NCBI GenBank assembly: GCA_905216075.1
Contig: CAJMSO010000144.1
Span: 1-5,238, forward strand
Direction of reading: 5' to 3'
Length of the DNA stretch: 5,238 nucleotides
Origin: an uncultured bacterium
GTDB lineage: Bacteria > Actinomycetota > Coriobacteriia > Coriobacteriales > Coriobacteriaceae
The position numbers were made by a program, and so were the translations under genes. Below the pieces are notes generated by a model. The model ran no database searches, was not told where the DNA came from, and worked only from the letters and a program-made list of their open reading frames with translations. Within the stretch, counting starts at the first letter, position 1. Each line of letters starts with the position of its first letter. Shown in pieces: positions 1 to 5,166 of the stretch.

Positions 1-8
1 TCAACTTC

Positions 9-43
9 AAGGGCGCGACCAGAAGGTCAGCGCCCTTTCGTTT
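9..43 (+). terminator. Rho-independent terminator of an upstream plus-strand gene
   Basis: The stem AAGGGCGCGACC (9-20) pairs with GGTC-A-GCGCCCTT (25-37), with loop AGAA and a single bulged A. It is followed by the T-rich tail TCGTTT. The T tract lies only on the plus-strand side, so it should end a transcript entering from the left whose gene stops at or before the window start. It is not placed to end pdxST, because the minus strand has no T run after the hairpin. Confidence 0.8.
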
Positions 44-178
44 CACGCCACCTTGTCACAAATGCGACCCGCTCGCTGACTTATGCTCAACCTATGGCGT
101 CATCTCGCCCCAAAAGGGCCTCCCACGCTCTGGCGGGTTTTCGCTGTCGGTACCAAAATATCGGCGTTGCCTTGATCC

Positions 179-218
179 AAACCTACCAAAAGGGGGACAA
201 GTTTATTTTGGTCGGTTT
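179..218. repeat. Inverted repeat 1 of the intergenic cluster
   Basis: The arms AAACCTACCAAAA (179-191) and TTTTGGTCGGTTT (206-218) are complementary at 12 of 13 positions around a 14-base loop starting GGGGGA. No T tract outside the stem suggests a standard terminator. Function is unknown. Confidence 0.65.
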
Positions 219-247
219 TATCTGGGCAAACGTGGTCGTCTATCGCA

Positions 248-309
248 ATGTAGTCGTTGGGAACGTTCTTGTTTGACTAGTCGTTTAAGAACATCCCCAA
301 CGACTACAT
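248..309. repeat. Inverted repeat 2, 23-base arms
   Basis: The arm at 248-270 (starting ATGTAGTCGTTGGG, ending TTCTT) is complementary to 287-309 (AAGAACATCCCCAACGACTACAT read on the plus strand in two parts, AAGAAC and CCCAACGACTACAT). The match is 21 of 23 positions with a 16-base loop that itself contains the palindrome GACTAGTC (275-282). No T run follows on either side, so it is not an ordinary terminator. Confidence 0.8.
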
Positions 310-312
310 AGG

Positions 313-380
313 ATGAGAGTGGATAATCTCCCGGTTTGAGTCTGCATTCGAGCTCAAAGTGGGAGATTATCCACTCTCAT
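313..380. repeat. Inverted repeat 3, perfect 20-base arms
   Basis: The arms 313-332 and 361-380 are perfectly complementary over 20 bases (core GAGTGGATAATCTCCC). Inside them, after a two-base internal loop, TTTGAG (335-340) pairs with CTCAAA (353-358), extending the stem. It starts only three bases after inverted repeat 2 and 40 bases beyond the pdxT stop. A pdxST transcript reading through would carry it as a very stable 3' hairpin, but it lacks a U tract. It may stabilise or end the mRNA in a factor-assisted way, or be a dispersed palindromic element. Confidence 0.85.
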
Positions 381-420
381 TTGCTATGCGTCCGAAAATC
401 CACGCTCGTTTGTTTTCTGC

Positions 421-1008
421 CTACATTTGTAGGAACAGTTCGTGGAGGCGGGCGTCGTCGTCGAGCTCGGGGTGGAAGGTGACACCGAGCTGGTTGTCTT
501 GACGGGCGGCGACGATGCGGCCATCGACTTCGGACAGGGCCTTGGCATTGCCGTGCACCTTGACGATGCGGGGTGCACGGATAAACGTCAGCGGCACTTC
601 ACCGTCGATACCGTCTACCCGCCCCTTGGTGCGAAAGCTGCCGAGCTGTCTGCCATAGGCATTACGCTCAACGAGCACATCCATGGTTGCCAGGCGCGGC
701 GTCCCCTTATCGTCGTGGGCGGCAAGGTCGCGCGCCAGCAGAATCAAGCCGGCGCAAGTCCCCAATACAGGCATGCCTTTAACAATGCGGGTGCGAAGCC
801 CCTCGAGCATACCGAGTTCGGCAAGTAGCTTGCCCTGAACGGTGGACTCGCCGCCGGGGAGGACCAGGCGGTCAAAGTTCTGCTGCAAATCGGCCGCCTG
901 CCTCAGCTCAATACAGTGCGCGCCCAGCTCAGATAGTCTTGCCTCGTGCTCGGCAAAAGCGCCTTGGACCGTCAGCACGGCGACCGTCTGGTCTGCATAA
1001 TCGCTCAT
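421..1008 (-). CDS. pdxT: Pyridoxal 5'-phosphate synthase, glutaminase subunit PdxT
   Basis: This is the class I glutamine amidotransferase that hydrolyses glutamine and channels ammonia to PdxS for vitamin B6 (PLP) synthesis in the cytoplasm. The 195-residue protein has the normal family length. Visible motifs are VLTVQGAFAEH near the N-terminus, LVLPGGEST (48-56) forming the oxyanion region, the nucleophile Cys85 in GTCAGL, and the catalytic His179 and Glu181 in FHPEL. These make an intact Cys-His-Glu triad. The start at 1008 is supported by AAAGGG (minus strand, 1015-1020) six bases upstream. Only 20 bases separate it from the pdxS stop, so the two are one operon with pdxS first. PdxT needs PdxS to be active, which fits the coupling. 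The last codon is directly followed by TAG. Nothing appears broken. Confidence 0.96.
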   Translation of the reverse strand: MSDYADQTVAVLTVQGAFAEHEARLSELGAHCIELRQAADLQQNFDRLVLPGGESTVQGKLLAELGMLEGLRTRIVKGMPVLGTCAGLILLARDLAAHDDKGTPRLATMDVLVERNAYGRQLGSFRTKGRVDGIDGEVPLTFIRAPRIVKVHGNAKALSEVDGRIVAARQDNQLGVTFHPELDDDARLHELFLQM

Positions 1009-1028
1009 GTGCGACCCTTTCTGCTGGA

Positions 1029-1919
1029 CTAGCGTCCGCGCTCCTCCATGATGACCTCGATCTCGTCGGCGTTGATGCCGACCATGGCCTCGCCCAGGTC
1101 CTCCGAAAGCCCGGCGATGAGTTTGGCATCGGTGAAGTTTGCCACGGCCTTGACGATGGCGGCGGCGCGCTTGGCCGGGTCGCCGCTCTTAAAGATGCCC
1201 GAGCCGACAAAGACACCCTCGGCGCCCAGCTGCATCATCAGTGCGGCGTCGGCAGGGGTTGCTACGCCACCGGCGGCAAAGTTCACCACGGGAAGCTTGC
1301 CCGTGGCATGGACCTCACGCACCAGCTCGACCGGAACCTGCAGCTGCTTGGCTGCCTCAAAGAGCTCATCATCGCGCAGAGCAACAACATCGCGGATCTG
1401 CTTTTGGATCTTGCGCATGTGGCGCACGGCCTGGACTACGTCGCCCGTGCCCGGCTCGCCCTTGGTGCGAATCATCGTGGCGCCTTCGGCAACACGGCGC
1501 AGCGCCTCGCCCAGATCGCGGGCGCCGCAGACAAACAGCACGTCAAACTGGGTCTTGTCGATGTGGTAGACATCGTCGGCGGGGGAGAGAACCTCGGATT
1601 CGTCGATGTAGTCGATCTCGATGGCCTGCAGAACCTGCGCCTCGACAATGTGACCGATGCGGCACTTGGCCATAACGGGGATGGAGACGGCCTCCTGGAT
1701 GCTCTTGATCATCTTGGGGTCGCTCATGCGCGAGACGCCGCCTGCGGCACGGATGTCGGCCGGGATGCGCTCGAGGGCCATGACGGCGCAGGCGCCTGCC
1801 TCTTCGGCGATGCGTGCCTGCTCGGGCGTGGTAACGTCCATGATGACGCCGCCCTTGAGCATCTGCGCGAGCTCGCGATTGAGTTTGACGCGGTCGGCCT
1901 TGCTGTTCTGTTCTGCCAT
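1029..1919 (-). CDS. pdxS: Pyridoxal 5'-phosphate synthase, synthase subunit PdxS
   Basis: This is the (beta/alpha)8-barrel lyase that condenses ribose 5-phosphate, glyceraldehyde 3-phosphate and PdxT-derived ammonia into PLP, in a 12+12 complex with PdxT. I chose the Met at 1919 (MAEQNSK), giving 296 residues, the family's usual size. AAGGGAG lies five bases upstream of it, whereas in-frame ATGs up to 1961 lack such a site and would add 14 residues. Family landmarks are GGVIMDV with Asp28, the first Schiff-base lysine Lys85 in VMAKCRIGH, the second lysine Lys153 in IRTKGEPGTGD, and the phosphate-binding stretches NFAAGGVATP and FVGSGIFKSGDP. These correspond to Asp24, Lys81 and Lys149 of the Bacillus enzyme. 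It is transcribed leftward with pdxT 20 bases downstream, and is divergent from the probable regulator pdxR. It appears fully functional. Confidence 0.97.
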   Translation of the reverse strand: MAEQNSKADRVKLNRELAQMLKGGVIMDVTTPEQARIAEEAGACAVMALERIPADIRAAGGVSRMSDPKMIKSIQEAVSIPVMAKCRIGHIVEAQVLQAIEIDYIDESEVLSPADDVYHIDKTQFDVLFVCGARDLGEALRRVAEGATMIRTKGEPGTGDVVQAVRHMRKIQKQIRDVVALRDDELFEAAKQLQVPVELVREVHATGKLPVVNFAAGGVATPADAALMMQLGAEGVFVGSGIFKSGDPAKRAAAIVKAVANFTDAKLIAGLSEDLGEAMVGINADEIEVIMEERGR

Positions 1920-1924
1920 GGTTG

Positions 1925-1931
1925 CTCCCTT
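1925..1931 (-). promoter_or_regulatory. Ribosome binding site deciding the pdxS start
   Basis: On the minus strand AAGGGAG lies five bases before the ATG at 1919. It supports the 296-residue PdxS over the longer reading from 1961. Confidence 0.75.
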
Positions 1932-1984
1932 GGTTGGCATGTGCATTGCTTGACGGAACATCCTATCGGGGAGCTGGGTATGGC

Positions 1985-2013
1985 GAAATACTCAGTTTTC
2001 GAGATAATAACAA
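1985..2013 (-). promoter_or_regulatory. Possible pdxST promoter
   Basis: Read on the minus strand, TTGTTA (2008-2013) and TATTTC (1985-1990) are separated by exactly 17 bases and would give a leader of about 60 bases before pdxS. The -10 is poor (three of six consensus positions), which would suit an activator-dependent promoter. The putative -35 overlaps the AAGGTCAG copy at 2012-2019. This is inference from consensus matching only. Confidence 0.3.
2003..2008 (+). promoter_or_regulatory. Possible -10 box of the pdxR promoter
   Basis: GATAAT matches the TATAAT consensus at five of six positions and lies about 57 bases before the pdxR start codon. The -35 region upstream (around 1980-1986) is weak. 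If correct, both AAGGTCAG repeats lie downstream of the -10, a layout that suits autorepression. Confidence 0.3.
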
Positions 2014-2053
2014 GGTCAGACTAATACCAGATTAAATGACTTAATAAGGTCAG
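2012..2053. promoter_or_regulatory. Direct repeat AAGGTCAG, probable PdxR operator
   Basis: AAGGTCAG occurs at 2012-2019 and 2046-2053, 34 bases apart in the same orientation. The match extends to 11 of 13 bases (ATAACAAGGTCAG and TTAATAAGGTCAG). MocR-family regulators such as PdxR and GabR are known to bind paired direct repeats in divergent promoter regions. The right copy overlaps the pdxR Shine-Dalgarno AGGTGA (2052-2057), and the left copy overlaps the possible pdxS -35. The assignment to PdxR is inferred from position. Confidence 0.5.
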
Positions 2054-2064
2054 GTGATAGGCTC

Positions 2065-3498
2065 ATGCTTGACTACAATTTGGAAAAACGCGGCGAAGCA
2101 TCGCTCTATGAGTATGTTTACCAGCAAATTCGAGATGATATCGTAGCTGGACGCATTGTGGCGGGGGAGCATTTGCCGTCTAAGCGCGCCTTTGCCAGTC
2201 ATCTGGGAATCAGTGTTATTACCATCGAGAATGCATATAGCCAGTTACTCGCTGAGGGCTATATTTGCTCAATACCACGTCGTGGCTACTACGCTTGCGA
2301 GCTTCCGGATGCACCAGTTTTGCCTTTGGCTACGGGGAACATCGACCGAGATGCCGTCTCTGTGGGCCCCAGCGTGCATGATGTCAACGGACAGGTCGAG
2401 CGATTCGATGCGCTTTCTCCTTCTGCTTTGGAGGCGGCGCGGTTTTGGCAAAGCGCGCTACGGGCGACGCTGGCATCCGAAGACGAGCGCGAAATCTTTT
2501 CGCCCGCACCGGCGCAGGGCACTGCTCGGCTGCGACGCGCAATTGCTCACCATCTGCACGGGACAAGGGGTATGAATGTCGACCCCAACAACATCGTTAT
2601 CGGTGCGGGCGCCCAGCTGCTCGATACCATGTTGGTTCAGTTGCTTGGCGCGGACAAGGTGTATGCCGTTGAGGACCCGGGCTATTTGCGCCTGACGCGC
2701 ATCTATCAGGCTATGGGCTGCAAAGTTCGACATATCCCGTTGGATGATGAGGGCGTGGACTTGAGCACTCTGCAGAAAAGCGGGACCGATGTCCTTCACC
2801 TGATGCCGTCCCATCAGTATCCGACCGGCCTTGTGACGAGCATTGCGCGTCGCTATGCGCTTCTGAGCTGGGCCGCCGAGCGACCAGGTCGGTATCTCAT
2901 CGAAGATGACTTTGATTGTGAGTTTCGCCTTGCTGGCAAGCCGATTCCTGCGCTTGCGTCGATCGATGCCGCCCAGTCGGTTATCTACACCAACACGTTT
3001 TCGAAGAGCCTGTCATCGGCATTGCGCCTAGCGTACATGGTGTTGCCCGATGAGCTAATGGAGCGGTTTAGGTGCAACCTTGGTTTTTACGCCTCGTCGG
3101 TGAGCTCTGTTGACCAGGTCGCTTTGGCTCGTTTGCTGGAATCGGGTGATTACGAGCGACATGTGAACCGCGTGCGCGTGCGCGCTCGCGAGGCGCGCGA
3201 TGGCCTGGCGGCGCTTGTGCGGAAGGCGTTTCCGGCAGGGGAAGTCTCGATCGAGCATGCAGACGCGGGCCTTTACTGTATCGTGGTTGCGGAGCGTGGA
3301 ACGGGCGGAAGCACTTTTGCACGGGCCCTCACGCGCTCGAGCATCCCTTTTATCGATATTGGTGACTGTTTTTGGTGTGCCGATGGCGCATCTGTCCCTG
3401 AAAACTCAACTCAAATTCTTGTTCAGTATGACGATCTGAGTCCAAAAGTGCTAACTAGCTTGGAATTGCAGCTAATGGGGGGGCACTCTGCAACCTAA
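2065..3498 (+). CDS. pdxR: MocR-family PLP-dependent transcription regulator, probable PdxR
   Basis: This 477-residue protein has the full MocR architecture. An N-terminal GntR-type winged helix-turn-helix (about 10-80, with LPSKRAFASHLGIS and the recognition helix following) is joined by a linker to an aminotransferase fold type I domain (about 120-470). PLP-site motifs are EDPGY (203-207), PSHQYPTG, EDDFDCEF with Asp281 for the pyridine nitrogen, and FSKSL with the Schiff-base Lys314. These match the spacing in GabR (Asp279/Lys312). The start is backed by AGGTGA seven bases upstream. Its position divergent from pdxS-pdxT, with paired AAGGTCAG sites between them, points to the PLP-sensing regulator PdxR. 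PdxR activates pdxST when PLP is scarce and represses its own gene. A different MocR ligand cannot be excluded. The TAA stop (3496-3498) is the first of three stops in the arm of the foldback element that starts at 3495. Confidence 0.88.
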   Translation: MLDYNLEKRGEASLYEYVYQQIRDDIVAGRIVAGEHLPSKRAFASHLGISVITIENAYSQLLAEGYICSIPRRGYYACELPDAPVLPLATGNIDRDAVSVGPSVHDVNGQVERFDALSPSALEAARFWQSALRATLASEDEREIFSPAPAQGTARLRRAIAHHLHGTRGMNVDPNNIVIGAGAQLLDTMLVQLLGADKVYAVEDPGYLRLTRIYQAMGCKVRHIPLDDEGVDLSTLQKSGTDVLHLMPSHQYPTGLVTSIARRYALLSWAAERPGRYLIEDDFDCEFRLAGKPIPALASIDAAQSVIYTNTFSKSLSSALRLAYMVLPDELMERFRCNLGFYASSVSSVDQVALARLLESGDYERHVNRVRVRAREARDGLAALVRKAFPAGEVSIEHADAGLYCIVVAERGTGGSTFARALTRSSIPFIDIGDCFWCADGASVPENSTQILVQYDDLSPKVLTSLELQLMGGHSAT

Positions 3499-3615
3499 GT
3501 GAGTAGACTTTTAGCACTTTGGCGACCAGGCAGTTTTGTAACAAGCTATCTACCTGCGGTTTTGAAAAGCAGGATGACCGGCCTGCTCGGGATGTTCAAA
3601 AAAGTCTACTCACTT
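3495..3615 (+). repeat. Foldback element copy 1 (121 bases)
   Basis: The left arm AAGTGAGTAGACTTTT (3497-3512) is perfectly complementary to 3600-3615. Together with the preceding CT it reads CTAAGTGAGTAGAC, which carries TAA, TGA and TAG in three different frames. The pdxR stop codon is the TAA. The interior of 87 bases shares blocks with copy 2 at a constant offset of 1419: GCACTTTGGCGAC (3514-3526), TACCTGCGG (3551-3559) and CTGCTCGG (3583-3590). Hand alignment without gaps gives about 22 differences in 121 positions. A CCTGC/GCAGG inner hairpin (3553-3573) is seen only in this copy. It could act as a 3' hairpin of the pdxR mRNA, a miniature inverted-repeat element, or both. No target duplication is visible. 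Confidence 0.9.
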
Positions 3616-3797
3616 GCCGCGCAAAGCTCCTGCATGAGAAAAAATGGGGTTTTCAACAGGGCTTCGTCCAGCTCTCGGCAAGCTTTTGGCCAGTTGGGGA
3701 GTGCTGTTGAAAACTTGGCAGTCCGTTCGGCGCCATTTTTGGTGCGTTCGCGCCAATACGTGACTGACTGGGTTGAAATTCGTGTTTTCCTGTGCCT
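3616..3797. other. Leader region of the nuclease-like gene, with an inverted repeat
   Basis: This stretch lies between foldback copy 1 and the start of the nuclease-like gene. It contains an 11-base perfect inverted repeat, GTTTTCAACAG (3649-3659) and CTGTTGAAAAC (3704-3714), around a 44-base spacer. TTGGCA (3715-3720) resembles a -35 box, but no convincing -10 follows at the right distance. A GC-rich foldback (TGGTGCG/CGCGCCA, about 3740-3756) lies near the middle of the leader. No open frame here has family resemblance. Confidence 0.5.
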
Positions 3798-4925
3798 ATG
3801 AAGGATCTACTTTGTGACATATCGGCTTTTAGGTACTGGCGTTTGCCTCCTCAAGTCCGCGCTTTGTGTCCGCCGCTTCCACGGCCGGAAGAAGACCGGC
3901 AGCGATATGACCTTGCCCGTAACCCGACGGCTGCGGTTGTGCTCGGCTTTCCGTTGTATACATTGGTCCGGACGAGAAACAAGCGGACTTGTCCTGCCAG
4001 TATCAGGCAGCGGCTGTTTCTTGGTGAGCTCCCCAGGGAATCCGTGCTGGAAACGGAGCATGGGTTTTTGGTTACATCTCCTCTACTGACGACATTCATC
4101 ATGTCGCGGCATCTGACGGATCTTCAGCTTCTTTTGGTATTGGCGGAGATGTGTGGCTTGTTTGCGGTGTGTGCCCTGCCGGCGGCACTTGAGGCGGATC
4201 TTTCGCGTGCAATTGATTCGGGCGCGATTTCGACAACGTTCGGTTGGGTGCGCTGCCCGTCCGAGGACGGCATCGCCTCAAATTTATGGCGTCGAGACGC
4301 TTTGGTTTTGGGCGGAGACCTTGACCGTTTTTGTTCAGATGTTTGCGGGATGCGTTACGGCAATAGATTTATGGCGGTATCGCAACTCGTTCCATTGGGT
4401 GCCGCGTCGCCTTTTGAGGTCGAGGCGTTTTTGTTGCTTGGACTGCCGCGAGCCCTGGGAGGCGAAGGGTTTTGCGGCATAGAGCTCAATGTCGAAGTGA
4501 CGTTAAGCACAAGTGCTCGAGCGATTGTGGGAAAGTCCCGTGTATATATCGACCTACTTCTTTCTTCGCCGGACGGTAGGCGACAGGTGGCCATTGAATG
4601 TCAGGGAAAGGCCTCGCACGGACGCGCAGGGGATGGCTTGCGTGACGCTGACCGCATGACGGCCCTTCAGGCCATGGGCTACGATGTGCTTCTCCTTACA
4701 CACAGACAGATATCGGATGAGGATAGATTCCGCGCGATCGTTAAGGCCATATGCAGGATGCTCGATGCTGAATATCGTGATAAAAGCTCAGATGAGCAAA
4801 GGGCTGAGACATTACTCAGGTCTGAACTATTCGTTGACTGGACAAAATTGGGAGTAATCGACGGAAAGATGCCCGCTAGACACAAAATGGCTCGATCGTG
4901 GACGGCTGCGAATCTAAGTGAGTAG
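3798..4925 (+). CDS. Uncharacterised protein with a C-terminal DUF559/Vsr-like endonuclease-fold domain
   Basis: The protein has 375 residues if it starts at ATG 3798. A GTG at 3792 is possible, and neither has a good Shine-Dalgarno. The N-terminal half (DISAFRYWRLPP, residues 7-18, then a Leu-rich region about 100-135) is not assigned to a family. It recalls the N-terminal part of AbiEi-type proteins, a weak impression. The C-terminal part (about 204-325) fits the DUF559/Vsr-like PD-(D/E)XK layout: SPFEVEAFLLLG with Glu207/Glu209, YIDLLL with Asp252, AIECQGKASH with Glu267 and Gln269, then DADRMTALQAMGYDVLLLT with Asp285/Arg286. Gln replaces the classic catalytic lysine, as it often does in relatives of this fold. 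No signal peptide or clear membrane span is seen. The last residues Leu-Ser-Glu and the TAG stop are encoded by foldback copy 2. A defence or DNA-processing role is inference only. Confidence 0.75.
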   Translation: MKDLLCDISAFRYWRLPPQVRALCPPLPRPEEDRQRYDLARNPTAAVVLGFPLYTLVRTRNKRTCPASIRQRLFLGELPRESVLETEHGFLVTSPLLTTFIMSRHLTDLQLLLVLAEMCGLFAVCALPAALEADLSRAIDSGAISTTFGWVRCPSEDGIASNLWRRDALVLGGDLDRFCSDVCGMRYGNRFMAVSQLVPLGAASPFEVEAFLLLGLPRALGGEGFCGIELNVEVTLSTSARAIVGKSRVYIDLLLSSPDGRRQVAIECQGKASHGRAGDGLRDADRMTALQAMGYDVLLLTHRQISDEDRFRAIVKAICRMLDAEYRDKSSDEQRAETLLRSELFVDWTKLGVIDGKMPARHKMARSWTAANLSE

Positions 4926-5036
4926 ACTTTTGGCACTTTGGCGACTAGGTCGTTTTGCAACAAGGCATTTACCTGCGGCTTTATAAAGTGATATGGATGG
5001 TCTGCTCGGCAAGTTCCAAAAAGTCTACTCACTTAG
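4914..5036 (+). repeat. Foldback element copy 2 (18-base perfect arms)
   Basis: CTAAGTGAGTAGACTTTT (4914-4931) is perfectly complementary to 5019-5036. Because the arms include CTAAG and CTTAG, translation entering from either strand meets TAA, TGA and TAG in all three frames. The nuclease-like gene stops at the TAG (4923-4925). The stem can extend imperfectly inward (GGCACTT with AAGTTCC). TTTTT (5037-5041) follows the right arm directly, so this copy may also work as a plus-strand terminator with a large loop. Conserved interior blocks lie at 4933-4945, 4970-4978 and 5002-5009, the same positions relative to the element start as in copy 1. Confidence 0.9.
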
Positions 5037-5102
5037 TTTTTGACGAGAAGCCGATGCCGAAGGCGGTCCTATTTCAGGTAGTTAACAAGTTTGTGAGGCA
5101 CG

Positions 5103-5132
5103 AAAAAGGCCCGAACCATGCGGTCCGGGCCT
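5103..5132 (-). terminator. Rho-independent terminator of the rubrerythrin-like gene
   Basis: Read on the minus strand, AGGCCCGGACC (5122-5132) pairs with GGTTCGGGCCT (5107-5117) across a GCAT loop, with one G-U pair. It is followed by TTTT (5103-5106). It lies 34 bases beyond the stop codon at 5167 and faces transcription coming from the right edge. On the plus strand the G-U becomes an A-C mismatch and no T run follows, so it works best leftward. Confidence 0.88.
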
Positions 5133-5166
5133 CATCGAGCTAGAGGTTATGTCTCAGGTTGCTGGC

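Larger units (their letters stand above)
44..420. other. Gene-free intergenic region with clustered palindromes
   Basis: No credible coding sequence lies between the terminator at 9-43 and the pdxT stop codon at 421. The only plus-strand open frame (94-276) has no ribosome binding site, no recognisable domain, and runs into one of the inverted repeats. The left part has a small GCCC-CAAAA-GGGC palindrome (108-119), two copies of TACCAAAA (151-158 and 184-191, 33 bases apart) and two copies of CCAAAAGGG (110-118 and 186-194). The rest is occupied by three inverted repeats listed separately. No tRNA or CRISPR structure was seen. Confidence 0.7.

Noticed and set aside
94..276. Plus-strand open frame of 60 codons
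   Set aside because: No Shine-Dalgarno, no recognisable domain, and the frame crosses inverted repeat 1 and the left arm of inverted repeat 2.
1920..1961. Upstream start codons for pdxS
   Set aside because: They would add 14 residues not typical of PdxS and lack the AAGGGAG ribosome site that precedes 1919.
939..2024. Plus-strand open frame of 361 codons
   Set aside because: It lies antisense to pdxS and the start of pdxT, which have full motif support. Its protein shows only the composition expected of a shadow frame.
3499..3801. Open frame of 100 codons starting inside foldback copy 1
   Set aside because: It starts with GTG in the repeat arm and reads through noncoding structure with no ribosome binding site or family resemblance.
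4679..5032. Minus-strand open frame of 117 codons
   Set aside because: It is antisense to the nuclease-like gene and foldback copy 2, with a composition typical of a shadow frame.
3495..5036. Integron attC sites
   Set aside because: The size and the gene-then-palindrome layout are suggestive, but no GTTRRRY core sites are present at the element ends and the interior is conserved in sequence, unlike attC. No integrase is in the window.
3495..5036. CRISPR array
   Set aside because: There are only two long foldback copies separated by a gene, not short repeats with regular spacers.
3495..5036. Insertion sequence
   Set aside because: No transposase gene, no target-site duplication around either copy, and the bracketed protein resembles a nuclease-fold domain rather than a known transposase.
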